Origin: Colwellia sp. MB02u-6
GTDB lineage: Bacteria > Pseudomonadota > Gammaproteobacteria > Enterobacterales > Alteromonadaceae
Assembly: GCF_014077095.1 (NCBI RefSeq)
Contig: NZ_JACGVG010000038.1
Span: 62,001-126,000 of the forward strand
Length of the DNA stretch: 64,000 nt
Reading direction: 5' to 3'
Shown piece by piece: positions 7,407 through 16,949 of the stretch (positions are counted from its first letter, which is position 1; every line of letters starts with the position of its first letter). Made by a program: the position numbers and the translations under genes. The notes beneath the pieces were generated by a model. The model was not told where the DNA came from and did no database searches. It saw only the letters and a list, made by a program, of their open reading frames with translations.

Positions 7407-9242
7407 TTATAGTGTGTAAGCCAAGCTTACTTCGTCATAATCTTGAGAAGGTGCTCTTAAAAAACCTGCATTTTCAAATACTTTTAACATAGGAGCATTG
7501 TCTCGTCGCACACAAGCTATCAATTGCGTTAAACCACGCATTTTAGCGATAGCGATTAATTCACTCAGTAGTGCTTTTGCCATACCTTTGCCACGTTTAC
7601 TCTCTTTAATAACAAAAGCAACTTCAGCACTATTACTTGCTTCAAGGTAATAATAGCGAGCAACACCTTGTATAGATTCACCTAAATCATCTCGTTCAGT
7701 TAAACACAAGGCTAAATCAACCTGTTGGTTGACACTGACGAGATCACAAGACTTCTCTCTGGTCATTTGTGTCATATGATGGTTGTATCGCATCATTAAT
7801 GTTTCTTGGTTATGAGAATAAAAAAACTCTTGTAGTTTACGTTCGTCTGAAGGCGATAAGGGTCTAAGGAAGTATTCAGCATCAGCAAAAGTGAAACGTT
7901 TGATCTCAACTTTACCCAGTTCAGGTACTGATGTTGGCGTGTTTTCTTGGTATTCAGGGACCCAATAATGTTTTCGCACATCTTTAAGCAGTTGAGCACG
8001 AAATTTAGGGTGGGCAATACGAATTAATTCTAATGCGCGTTCGCGAATACTTTTACCTTGCAGCGAAGCTATACCATACTCAGTGACTACATAAGCCACA
8101 TGACCCCGTGAGGTTACTACGCCACCACCTTCGGTAATGTGTGCAACGATACGAGATATTTTACCATCTTTGGTCGTTGATGGCAGCGCAATAATGGGTT
8201 TACCGCCTTTGCTTAGTGAAGCGCCACGAATAAAGTCAACTTGGCCACCAATACCACTATAAAAATAATAGCCGATAGAGTCAGAAACCACTTGCCCAGT
8301 TAAGTCAACTTCGATGGCGCTATTGATAGAAACCATGTTGTCGTTACGGGCAATGTTTACTGGTGAATTAATGTGTTCGCTCGGGTAGAACTCTACATGG
8401 GGATTACCATCAACAAACTTATATAAGCGGCGAGTGCCGATACAATAACTGATGACGGTTTTTCCTTTATGAAAGGTTTTTTTGCGATTGTTGATAACAC
8501 CGGAAAGCATTAAGTCGATAATACCGTCAGATATTAATTCACTGTGCACACCTAAATCTTTATGGTTGGCTAAGTAACGCAAAACAGCTGATGGAATTTT
8601 ACCAATACCAATTTGGATAGTAGCGCCGTTTTCTACTAACATAGCCACGTATTGACCTACTTGTTCTGTGACCTGATCAATTTCAGGCTCAGGCAATTCG
8701 GGTAAATATTGTTCAACGGTGATGTGGGCATCAATTTGACTCATATGGACAAAACTATGACCATTAGTGCGTGGCATTTTAAGGTTAATTTGTGCGATAA
8801 CCACTTTAGCTTTTTTAATGGCTGCTGGCACAATATCAACCGTGACCCCGAGCGAACAATAACCGTATTCATCGGGTGGACCGACCATGATTAAGGCGAC
8901 GTCTAAGGGTAAAATATTTTCATTAAATAGCCTTGGAATTTCAGATAAAAATGTCGGAGTATAATCAGCGCGTCCTTCATTAATTGCTGTGCGAATTTTT
9001 TCGCCACCAATAAAAAATGCGTTGACCTTAAATAGGTCTTGGTGCTTTTTATCAGCCCAAACGTTGTCTGAAAGTGTTAAAATATGAACAACTTCAATAT
9101 CATGTAAACCAGCGCTATTGGCAATAAGGTTATCAATTAAGGCATTAGGAACTGCGGCATTAGAGCCAATAAAAACTCGATTGCCAGATTTGAGGTATTT
9201 AGACCAGTCTATAGAAGATTGGCGCTGTTTGCGTATCAGCAT
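7407..9242 (-). CDS. Acetyl-CoA hydrolase/transferase fused to a GNAT acetyltransferase domain
   Basis: A 611-residue protein. Residues about 15-420 form a class I CoA-transferase/hydrolase (cat1/4-hydroxybutyrate CoA-transferase type) with GIGKIPSAVL and the acceptor region GIGGQVDFIRGA, and HITEGGGVV. Residues about 450-610 form a GNAT domain with VIKESKRGKGMAKALL as the acetyl-CoA pyrophosphate loop and a C-terminal NAPMLKVFENAGF motif. The first half would move CoA between acyl groups or hydrolyse acetyl-CoA; the second may acetylate a protein or small amine. ATG at 9242 is preferred; a TTG 60 bp further upstream would add 20 residues with no CoA-transferase similarity. The fused architecture is known in marine gammaproteobacteria, but its substrate is unknown. 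Confidence 0.9.
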   Translation of the reverse strand: MLIRKQRQSSIDWSKYLKSGNRVFIGSNAAVPNALIDNLIANSAGLHDIEVVHILTLSDNVWADKKHQDLFKVNAFFIGGEKIRTAINEGRADYTPTFLSEIPRLFNENILPLDVALIMVGPPDEYGYCSLGVTVDIVPAAIKKAKVVIAQINLKMPRTNGHSFVHMSQIDAHITVEQYLPELPEPEIDQVTEQVGQYVAMLVENGATIQIGIGKIPSAVLRYLANHKDLGVHSELISDGIIDLMLSGVINNRKKTFHKGKTVISYCIGTRRLYKFVDGNPHVEFYPSEHINSPVNIARNDNMVSINSAIEVDLTGQVVSDSIGYYFYSGIGGQVDFIRGASLSKGGKPIIALPSTTKDGKISRIVAHITEGGGVVTSRGHVAYVVTEYGIASLQGKSIRERALELIRIAHPKFRAQLLKDVRKHYWVPEYQENTPTSVPELGKVEIKRFTFADAEYFLRPLSPSDERKLQEFFYSHNQETLMMRYNHHMTQMTREKSCDLVSVNQQVDLALCLTERDDLGESIQGVARYYYLEASNSAEVAFVIKESKRGKGMAKALLSELIAIAKMRGLTQLIACVRRDNAPMLKVFENAGFLRAPSQDYDEVSLAYTL

Positions 9243-9838
9243 AATTGTTTCTGAATTCTCTTTGTTTGGGCAAGGTACAATTAATTTATCACAGAATGTC
9301 AACTACATCTGTTTAATAGCAAATTTATGGATTAGCGAGTCTACTTTATACCTAGGTAATACCGCAAAATACAAGGTTTTTATTCAATAACAGCTTGTTC
9401 TACTGATTAAGTAAAGGTGAAATAAAGTCCAAGAATTTTTTCTTATAGCCCGTATAAATGATCAAATAATTAGTCAGCTTCGTATAATTTCGCGTTAAAG
9501 GTTAAGTTATTAGTTGATCCGAGTCAAAGTCTCTGCATTATTAGACTAAATAACCAGCCAAATAATAGGGTAAAACATCTAACTTTTACAAATTCAGTAG
9601 TTAGTAGTCATTATTTATTGTGCATCTTGATGTTGAGTGACTATAGATACTGATATAACACTTGTGAACGATTTAACCTTTAACACCATAAATTAATATT
9701 TGTTAGTGTTAGGTTACTCTTACAGAGACGAGTAATGTGGATAGTGTTTTATTGAAAAACTTTTAATGATGTTCTTGCTTTTGAGAAAATCAGACGTTGT
9801 TTGAGCATAGTAAATTTAGTTTATCTTAGCGGGGGTTT
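9243..9838. other. Intergenic gap, no gene seen
   Basis: About 600 bp of AT-rich DNA between divergent genes. No frame shows protein-like sequence and no strong hairpin was found. It should hold the promoters of both flanking genes. Confidence 0.5.
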
Positions 9839-10099
9839 ATGTCGGTATTAGCACAAGTACGTTTAATTAAATTTTTTATTTTGATAGGAATTATGCTACT
9901 TATTGTAGGATATTACTTACTTTTATATGTAGATCTACCAACAAAAATGGGTGTTACTGGTATTATTATTTGTGCCTGCTGTATTGCCTTTGGTTTACTT
10001 TTTTCATTACCGACAAAACTGTATTTAACTACGTTATTACTGGCCCGTGAACGGGGTCAACAGCAGAAATTAACGGCAAATAAAAAAATAGAGAAGTAG
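9839..10099 (+). CDS. Small two-helix membrane protein, unknown function
   Basis: An 86-residue protein with two hydrophobic helices (about residues 10-30 and 38-62) and a charged C-terminal tail ending in QQQKLTANKKIEK. I do not recognise a family. The start ATG follows GGGGG-rich sequence (AGCGGGGG), a strong ribosome site, which together with the downstream terminator argues that it is a real gene. Confidence 0.7.
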   Translation: MSVLAQVRLIKFFILIGIMLLIVGYYLLLYVDLPTKMGVTGIIICACCIAFGLLFSLPTKLYLTTLLLARERGQQQKLTANKKIEK

Positions 10100-10119
10100 T
10101 TTATATTTTAACTATAAAA

Positions 10120-10140
10120 AAGCCCAATATTATTGGGCTT
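10120..10140. terminator. Bidirectional terminator
   Basis: AAGCCCAAT / ATTGGGCTT, a 9-bp stem with a 3-nt loop between convergent genes. The T-run is strong on the minus strand (TTTTTT) and weaker on the plus strand, so it serves mainly the 389-residue gene. Confidence 0.88.
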
Positions 10141-10180
10141 ATAATAATTTAATTTCAGTAAGCTGAACTCAAAGTAAGCA

Positions 10181-11350
10181 CTAACCAAAAATGTTACGCA
10201 TTAAGGTGATCGCTTGATCAACGGTTTTACCATCTTTAACGCTGTTCACTATGGTGCTACGCATATTGAGAATAAAGTCAGGAATATCATCTGATTCAAA
10301 AGCTTTATCTACAATAGCTTCGGCTGACGCTTTACTACGTTTTACCGCTTTAGCGACACCAACTTTAATTTTCTTAGGCTTATCACGCATACGAATATAG
10401 TTAGAGTTTTGAGCCAACGAATTGTCAGCAAACAAAAACAAATCAATTAATATGGCTCGATTTTGCCAAAGCTGAAGTTCAACTTCATCACTAGGCATTT
10501 CACTGCGCCACCATTGCGTGTTTCTAATGGCTTCGATCATCTCATGCCAATAATCATCAAAGCTTTGGTTGTTGAGTTTTACTAAGCCTAAGCCTTGCGA
10601 GAGGGTATCTATTTTACCACTGTTTAGGGCAATAAATTGGTCTGGGCGACGCATAGCCAATAAACGAGTTGCTACACTTAAGGGCGCTTTCTCTTCATTA
10701 GTATGGCTGGCAAATATCGCTTTGTAGGCATTAACAAAGTTTTGATAGTCTATTAAGCTTACGTCACCGTCTAACGGAATATGATCAAGCGCTTGATCAA
10801 AATCTTTTGGGTGAGACTTTAATAACTGGTGAAAGGTTTTTGCTCCGCGTGTGCCGGCAAACCATTCAACATCAAAGTCATAAACACTAATATCATGCTG
10901 AGCGCTATGCTTGCCTGCAAAAACTAATCGGTCTTCATCAATCATTTCAGCTAATTTATTACAGCGTATTGTCGCAATATAATTTAAGAGTTTAAGTCTT
11001 TCCGGTAAGGCTTGTAATCCTGAGTTTTCTTGTACAAAACTAGTAAATATTGGCCATGGGATAATACGGGCCATTTTTAATTGGCAAGCACTAACACCGT
11101 TTGACATAGTGTCTTGTAGTTTTTTTAAGGGTTTTTGTTGACTAGGTTCTAATAAATCTTGGTTGATGTCGTGTAAGCAAATTCGGTATAACTCTCTGCA
11201 CCAGTTAAGAAAATTATCTGGATGACTCTCTACTTTTACTGCCATTAAATTAAGGCTGAGATCGGCGACTAAAGACAAGGCATTTTGGTAAATTGTTTGT
11301 TCGGTAGCGCTAAGCGACATGGCATTTGGCGAGGTAAGTAATTTTCTCAT
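10181..11350 (-). CDS. Conserved-looking soluble protein of unknown function
   Basis: A 389-residue protein I do not recognise. It is mostly helical in appearance, with no signal peptide or membrane segment. A notable segment is SVATRLLAMRRPDQFIALNS (about residues 230-250), followed by a Trp-rich stretch NTQWWRSEMP. The C-terminal part is basic (KPKKIKVGVAKAVKRSKAS, about 325-345) and could contact nucleic acid; that is a guess. ATG at 11350 is chosen over a TTG ten codons upstream; another in-frame ATG lies at 11320. It has its own terminator. Base composition looks like its neighbours. Confidence 0.8.
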   Translation of the reverse strand: MRKLLTSPNAMSLSATEQTIYQNALSLVADLSLNLMAVKVESHPDNFLNWCRELYRICLHDINQDLLEPSQQKPLKKLQDTMSNGVSACQLKMARIIPWPIFTSFVQENSGLQALPERLKLLNYIATIRCNKLAEMIDEDRLVFAGKHSAQHDISVYDFDVEWFAGTRGAKTFHQLLKSHPKDFDQALDHIPLDGDVSLIDYQNFVNAYKAIFASHTNEEKAPLSVATRLLAMRRPDQFIALNSGKIDTLSQGLGLVKLNNQSFDDYWHEMIEAIRNTQWWRSEMPSDEVELQLWQNRAILIDLFLFADNSLAQNSNYIRMRDKPKKIKVGVAKAVKRSKASAEAIVDKAFESDDIPDFILNMRSTIVNSVKDGKTVDQAITLMRNIFG

Positions 11351-11559
11351 GAAACAGGGGTTTTCCGATGATAAAAACAAAAATAGGTCGGCATGATACG
11401 TGTAAAATAACCTATTACAAGTACTAAGACTTAAATTAGGAGATAAACTCTAAGCTGGTGTATAAAAAAACAATATGTGGGGGGTTAATCAACGAAAACC
11501 TTTGCCTATTCAATTTTTAAAACTTAGCAGACAAAGGTTGCTGTTGCCAAAAGTAACCG

Positions 11560-11826
11560 TTAGTCGGTAATTACTGTTTCTGGTGACCTTTTATAATACT
11601 TAACTAAACCAATTACCGAGGCGACAATCCAAAATAGTTCAATAACAAAGCTCGCCAAATTGAAGTTATAGCACAGGCTAATTAACAGTAATATTGCGCC
11701 ACAAAGGTTTGTTAGGTTATAAGCCAAACTTTTAGGATTTAATTTTTCTAGTTGTAACATTATAAATGCGCCAACGATAAGAACGGTTCCAGACATGCCA
11801 ATGATATTAAATAATAAATCAATCAT
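11560..11826 (-). CDS. CBU_0592-like small membrane protein
   Basis: An 88-residue protein starting MIDLLFNIIGMSGTVLIVGAF with three hydrophobic helices (about 3-24, 35-55 and 58-78). The pattern and the LNPKSLAYNLTNLCGAILLL segment fit the CBU_0592 family of small membrane proteins; function is unknown. The reading frame is open for another 24 codons upstream, but ATG at 11826 is chosen because GGAG stands 8 bp before it. Confidence 0.78.
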   Translation of the reverse strand: MIDLLFNIIGMSGTVLIVGAFIMLQLEKLNPKSLAYNLTNLCGAILLLISLCYNFNLASFVIELFWIVASVIGLVKYYKRSPETVITD

Positions 11827-12174
11827 GAGAAACTCCAAGCTATAGAGGGTGATCCAAAATGCTGGCCCTATCCGTGGGTTGGATCGTTTTCGTTCCATGA
11901 AACAGCTTGTCGTTTACCGGTAGTAAGGGCATAAGCGTTACTAGGATAATTTCGAAGTTATTGTAGGCAGTTTTTTGCATAAGGTAAAGCAACAAACGCT
12001 TAACAAGTGACATAAATAGCAAGGTAGACATTATCTTAAACTCAGCAATATAGTAATTTTTATTCAGTCTGAGTAGATTATAAAAATAGAGCACCACAGA
12101 ACTTTTTACATGCTTATTCTTCACTCTAACAATACCTAGTCTAATCTCTTAGTTTGACCGTTAGTTTGTCGCTA

Positions 12175-13548
12175 TTAATCGTCGTCATCTATTTTCATGG
12201 CTTCAATATTAATAATGGTCGAGCGATTCAGTGTGATCTTAAAACGTTGTATTTGTTGCAAATCTATTTTGTCTGTTTGCATTAATACGACATTAATTTG
12301 GTAACGGCGTTCAACTGCTTGTTTTGTTATTTTACTGCCATCAAGTGAATATAAACGACCTTCACCTTTTTTTAGGAAGCGAATAAAGGGGGTTAAATTA
12401 AAATAGATACGTTGCTGGATTTCATCATAGCCAGGTAAAAAACTTTTAGCATTAACTTTAGTGTCGCTGCGAAAATGTAACAATTGTGCCGCTTGTTTGT
12501 TTTGATGACGCCGAGTTTGAAATAACTTATCAACTTGTTGAGGTAGGTCTTTATTACGAATGTATTCTAGCCAAATGGTTTGACTAGCGATACGCGCTTT
12601 ATTAACACTATTTGTGTAAATATTTCTCCACTTAGGTAAGCCTTTTTGAATGCTACGCCAAATAACACGGGTTATATCGTCTTTAAATATCTCCCTTAAA
12701 CCATAAACAATGCCTAACATGCCTACTAAGGCAATAGTGACTTCAGTAAAGTTTGCCCGCGCATTTAGCACTAACAACATCACAAAAGCCATAATAATCG
12801 CTGTAACTGTGCCACGTACAATACGTTTTAAATTACGATTGAGGCTTTTCATTTCTTTTTGCAGTACTACGCCGTATTCGATTAACCGTTGCAGTAAACG
12901 CATTTTATTGGTGATTCGGTTAGGGTCAGCTAAGGTAACTTCTGAATTATATTTATTGGTTGCACGGTATTCATTTTCACTGCGACATAGCGCAAATAAG
13001 AAGTTTCTTTCAGTGGAAAAGTCACTACTTTTTGGTCCTCGAGATAGCAACTTTAAAAATGACTGCTCCACTTGCCAACTAAGGTAATTGTCAGCATTTT
13101 GAAAAAATGGACTAAGCTTTTTATCCGATGGTGTATATCGTCTTAGTTTTTTTAATAAACCAGAAATTAACTCTGCTAGTACAATGGCTTGTGGATAGAA
13201 ATCTTTACTTTCTTTGAGTTTAATCGTTTGCTTTATATCAGTGTCAAGGGCAATTAAAATTTGATAAGAAAATAAATTGAGGTTAAGTCGATAGTCACTT
13301 AGCTCACCTTTTTTTTGGCTAATAAAGCGGCTTCTTACCAATGGTAAGTGCAGCTGGTCTGAGTAATAAGCACTATGATTTTCTATACTGCTATGAAAGT
13401 AATGCTCCTCGTCTAGGGTTTTAGGGCCAATACCCATTTCAACCGGTAAAGAAAAGTATAAATCGAGTCTTTGGTGGTCAGTAGGCAACAACTGGTAACT
13501 GACCTTGATGGAAAGGTTTTCGTCTTGGGTGAGTTTAGCGTTATTCAC
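12175..13548 (-). CDS. Membrane-anchored protein of unknown function, 457 residues
   Basis: Not recognised. The protein has a long soluble N-terminal part, two closely spaced membrane helices (about residues 246-262 and 268-286), and a basic C-terminal part of about 170 residues ending in the acidic tail KIDDDD. With two helices both soluble parts would be on the same side, probably the cytoplasm. The N-terminal part contains QRLDLYFSLPVEMGIGP and a region of alternating hydrophobic residues. Nothing in the neighbourhood suggests a role. The start is the first ATG after AAGTGAAGGATAG. Confidence 0.8.
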   Translation of the reverse strand: MNNAKLTQDENLSIKVSYQLLPTDHQRLDLYFSLPVEMGIGPKTLDEEHYFHSSIENHSAYYSDQLHLPLVRSRFISQKKGELSDYRLNLNLFSYQILIALDTDIKQTIKLKESKDFYPQAIVLAELISGLLKKLRRYTPSDKKLSPFFQNADNYLSWQVEQSFLKLLSRGPKSSDFSTERNFLFALCRSENEYRATNKYNSEVTLADPNRITNKMRLLQRLIEYGVVLQKEMKSLNRNLKRIVRGTVTAIIMAFVMLLVLNARANFTEVTIALVGMLGIVYGLREIFKDDITRVIWRSIQKGLPKWRNIYTNSVNKARIASQTIWLEYIRNKDLPQQVDKLFQTRRHQNKQAAQLLHFRSDTKVNAKSFLPGYDEIQQRIYFNLTPFIRFLKKGEGRLYSLDGSKITKQAVERRYQINVVLMQTDKIDLQQIQRFKITLNRSTIINIEAMKIDDDD

Positions 13549-14115
13549 TTCTATCCTTCACTTCTTGTCGGTTTTATTACCAAGCCTGAATCAATTCACT
13601 ATGTCTTACTTTGATGAGTAATCTCATCATAAAGTGCGTTAATTGCTGAACGTTTTTACTATACGTTATCTTAAGGACAAATTTTTAGCTTTAAGATGAA
13701 TATTATATTTATAACTTCGCTAAATGTGATAAAAAATTCAGCGATTAATGAGTGATTAATATATGAAATTTGATTAACTTAGTTATAGCTTGAAAAATTT
13801 GAGTTTATACTGCTCATGGGTAATATATGGCATTGGTTACTTTTTTGATACTTTTTTGATGGTCTTTTAACTGTCATGAACGATCATTTAGTACACTTTA
13901 AATAGTAAACTTTAATAATTGATATTTACTGTTTGGTAGCCAAAATTAATTATTACGCTGGGGCGTTTTAAAGTAAGAGGCCTGAAGCGGAGTTACTTTG
14001 AGTTATATCATTAAATAACGCTTTCAAATAAAAGTACAAGTTTTATACTTTTATGACAATAGTAAGTTAAACTTTATTCAAACATTGGATCTTTGTCAAA
14101 AATGGAATTTATAAT
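13549..14115. other. Intergenic gap, no intact gene
   Basis: Very AT-rich spacer of about 570 bp between divergent units. No protein-like frame was found. It ends at the remnant that begins at 14116. Confidence 0.5.
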
Positions 14116-14857
14116 ATGACCTTAACTAGAAGAATCACTCTACTTAACCTCACCATTATTACTACCTTACTTTTGGTGGCTTTTTTAGTGACAAAAGTAT
14201 ACGCCAAAACACCAACAGAAAATTATGCTGAATTGAAAAAATCACAGTATTTAACTAGTGATAACAATCGTTTTTTGTTGAATAGTTGTTAAACTAAGTC
14301 GACGCAAGAGTATACTTTAGCTTGCAAGTAACCACTTATGCTTATATCGCTAAGTTAAAAATCAATGACGGTAATTAGCTAGATGGAAAAACCACCTTAA
14401 CAGTGCTATTTTAGCCTTAATTTAGGTTAAAAGGACAGTTTACTGATGGGCTCATTTGAGCACATTAACTAGATGTTTTTTTATTCGTGGCGATTATTCT
14501 AATGCCATATTTTACTTGAAAAAAATGGCTGTGCACGGTTATAAAATCGGTAATATTAGCGCTCAAATAGAAGTATTAAACCGTTTAGCCTTAAGTTATA
14601 TCGAATGAAAAACTTTTGCATTAGTGACTCAACATTATACTTAATCAATATACGAATTAGTTTAGACAATATAAACCCACCAGATATCTTAAATTTAACC
14701 CAAGTTGCTAAAGGTAGATCTTCAAAGCTTAATAATAATGATGGTAGTTTACCTTGCTTAAAAGCTATTTTAATATCTCTGCTTACAACAAGACCAAAAA
14801 CTTAATCAAAGTGGTATTATAGAAAGTGTATTCATCGAAGATAAAGTTTAAAGGTAA
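14116..14857 (+). pseudogene. Decayed TPR-containing signalling protein (remnant)
   Basis: The stretch begins with ATG and a good signal-peptide/membrane start (MTLTRRITLLNLTIITTLLL), reads 58 codons, then meets a stop. About 190 bp later another frame (14477-14608) encodes GDYSNAIFYLKKMAVHGYK followed by IEVLNRLALSYIE, a clear TPR-like helix pair. The 66-codon frame at 14605-14805 is probably part of the same dead gene rather than an independent one. The layout (signal peptide, then TPRs) matches the periplasmic sensor part of TPR-diguanylate-cyclase or TPR-histidine-kinase proteins, but no output domain remains. That it is a pseudogene is inferred from stops and frame changes. Confidence 0.55.
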
Positions 14858-14869
14858 TGTTAATAAATA

Positions 14870-15211
14870 ATGCGTAAATCAGATAAGAAAATAGACAATC
14901 AAATAATAAAGTCGTTAACCGAAGTATGCCAATCAGCGCTAGAAGAAATTGACGGCTTTGAGTGGTTAACCCATACCGTTAATTTCGATAATTTTCCAGA
15001 CAGTCTAAAAGTTGTTTGTGTTTTTGATAGCAATAAAAAATTAGCCAGTTATCTAAAGTCATCTAATAGCAAGCACCTAGCGTTATTAATAGCCGATAGC
15101 TTGGCAGATATTGGCATAAAGCTTAACAGTGTTAAAAACCAAATAGAATTAGATAGCGAAGAAAATTGTACGCTGTATCACGCTGGAAATTGGCATAAAA
15201 GATTGTCTTAA
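14870..15211 (+). CDS. Conserved gammaproteobacterial protein of unknown function
   Basis: A 113-residue soluble protein (MRKSDKKIDNQIIKSLTEVC, then GFEWLTHTVNFDNFPDSLKVVCVFD). I recognise it as a family widespread in Shewanella, Vibrio and relatives, sometimes mislabelled as a Fis-type regulator; no helix-turn-helix is evident. Its last four bases overlap the end of the convergent argO gene. Function unknown. Confidence 0.75.
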   Translation: MRKSDKKIDNQIIKSLTEVCQSALEEIDGFEWLTHTVNFDNFPDSLKVVCVFDSNKKLASYLKSSNSKHLALLIADSLADIGIKLNSVKNQIELDSEENCTLYHAGNWHKRLS

Positions 15212-15828
15212 ATCGCTAGGCTATTAAATAATGACCATGCGATGGCGCACATGATTAATCCAACAAGCATATCAATAACTCTTTTCACCTTAGCTTGGTT
15301 AAGCCAAGGTGACATTTTTGCTGCCGCTCCAGCTAAGCTATAAAACCACAGCATAGATGCCAACATAGTGCCGAGTGCAAAAGCGATTTTTTCATTACCT
15401 TGAAATTGTCCGCCAACACTGCCCAATACCAATACTGTATCAAGATAAACATGTGGGTTTAACAGTGTTACCGCTAACGTTGAAACAATAACCAAACCAG
15501 GTTTCTTGTTTACTTTATCGGCTGAACTTGGCTCACTGGTACTGTTATTAAGCCATGCTTGGCGAAATGACAAGCTAGCATAAGCCAGTAAAAAAATAAT
15601 ACCTGCCCAAGAAATTACTGTTACCAAGGTTGGCGATGTCGCAATAAGCTGTGCGCCACCAAACACTCCTAATGCAATAAGGGTAACATCACAAAGCATG
15701 CAAATTGAAGCGGCTAAAAAGTGATGATTTTTTTTAATTCCCTGATTGAGGATATGGGAGTTTTGCGCGCCAATAGGTATAATCATGCTGGCCCCTAAAA
15801 AAAGGCCTTGCAGTAGGGGGGAAAACAT
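15208..15828 (-). CDS. argO: LysE-family amino acid exporter ArgO
   Basis: A 206-residue protein with six predicted membrane helices and the LysE/ArgO signatures SMIIPIGAQNSHILNQG (about residues 14-30) and LNPHVYLDTVLVLGSVGG (about 121-138). The family exports arginine and/or lysine; in E. coli ArgO expression is activated by ArgP. The argP-like gene lies divergently 154 bp away, exactly this regulator-exporter layout. It overlaps the convergent upstream gene by 4 bp at its 3' end. Confidence 0.92.
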   Translation of the reverse strand: MFSPLLQGLFLGASMIIPIGAQNSHILNQGIKKNHHFLAASICMLCDVTLIALGVFGGAQLIATSPTLVTVISWAGIIFLLAYASLSFRQAWLNNSTSEPSSADKVNKKPGLVIVSTLAVTLLNPHVYLDTVLVLGSVGGQFQGNEKIAFALGTMLASMLWFYSLAGAAAKMSPWLNQAKVKRVIDMLVGLIMCAIAWSLFNSLAI

Positions 15829-15982
15829 TTTTTCTCCTAAAATTTCATGTTGTGCTGAGTCGTTATGGATAATTTAAAGAAAAAAAAATCATAAGTATAA
15901 TTAATGATTTTAATCTTTAATTAGTTTTGCTAATGTTTTTTTGCTAGCATTAGTAATAAATGTTGTTAACATCAAGAGATAA

Positions 15983-16882
15983 ATGGTCTTGTTAGATTAT
16001 AAGTTATTGCATGCATTGAGCGTGGTACTAAATGAGCAAAGCTTTGACAAAGCGGCATCGGTATTAGCTATCACACAATCTGCCGTGTCTCAGCGTATTA
16101 AAAGTTTAGAGCAAATTATAGGCCAACCGGTATTAATTCGGGCACAGCCGATAGTGGCAACTGCTATTGGCAAAAAATTACTTGGCCATTATCAACAGGT
16201 AAAATTACTTGAACAAGACATTATTCCTGATATTTCAGGTAATAAAAAATATGAAACCATTACCGCCAATATCGCCAGTAATGCTGACAGTTTAGCCACA
16301 TGGTTAATTACAGCAGTCGGTGACGTTAGTCATCAATATAACCTAGCGGTAAATTTTCGATTGGCTGATGAAAATAGAACCATTAATTATTTGAAAGATG
16401 GTGAGGTTATTGGTGCGATTAGTACATATGATCATGCTTTACCTGGCTGTACATTAGAAAAACTAGGCGATATGCACTATTTATTAGTTGCCGCGCCAAG
16501 CTTCATTGCAAGCTACTTTCCTGAAGGGATTAATAAACAAACCTTGGTAAGAACTCCCGCGGTTGCTTATGATCAAAAAGATGATATGCATATTAAATAT
16601 ATTGAACAAACCTTTGGTTTAAAAGGTGGTTCATACCCGTGTCACACCGTACGCTCTTCAGAAGCCTTTGTTAATTTTGCCAAACAAGGTTTAGCCTATT
16701 GTTTGATCCCTAAATTGCAAATACAAGCAGAACTTGCATCGGGAGAGCTGATCAATTTAATGCCAGAAAACCCAATTATTAGAACACTTTACTGGCATCA
16801 TTGGGTATTATTGAAAGGGGTGTTTAAGCAGCTTTCAAGCGCAATAATTAGCCGTGCACAATACGCGCTAAATAATCAATAA
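15983..16882 (+). CDS. argP: LysR-family regulator ArgP (IciA)
   Basis: A 299-residue LysR protein. The N-terminal winged helix-turn-helix (about residues 4-62) contains LLHALSVVLNEQSFDKAASV and ITQSAVSQRIKSLE; the rest is the effector-binding domain. Sequence type and position divergent from argO identify it as ArgP, which senses lysine/arginine and controls exporter transcription. The 154-bp gap between the two genes should contain its operator, which I could not delimit. Confidence 0.9.
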   Translation: MVLLDYKLLHALSVVLNEQSFDKAASVLAITQSAVSQRIKSLEQIIGQPVLIRAQPIVATAIGKKLLGHYQQVKLLEQDIIPDISGNKKYETITANIASNADSLATWLITAVGDVSHQYNLAVNFRLADENRTINYLKDGEVIGAISTYDHALPGCTLEKLGDMHYLLVAAPSFIASYFPEGINKQTLVRTPAVAYDQKDDMHIKYIEQTFGLKGGSYPCHTVRSSEAFVNFAKQGLAYCLIPKLQIQAELASGELINLMPENPIIRTLYWHHWVLLKGVFKQLSSAIISRAQYALNNQ

Positions 16883-16949
16883 TTTGCTAATATTCAGTGT
16901 TATCTGAAATAGCCAGTAAATGAGTCAATAAATTAGTCAGGAGTTAAAT

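Noticed and set aside
11840-12124. 94-codon minus-strand frame
   Set aside because: Low-complexity composition, overlaps the start of the CBU_0592-like gene and its ribosome site; no protein family.
9839-13548. Undescribed defence or secretion system
   Set aside because: Four poorly known genes stand here, but they are not all co-directional, have separate terminators and gaps, and share no operon logic; a system claim is not supported.
14605-14805. 66-codon frame as an independent gene
   Set aside because: Follows directly on the TPR remnant with no ribosome site; treated as part of the pseudogene.
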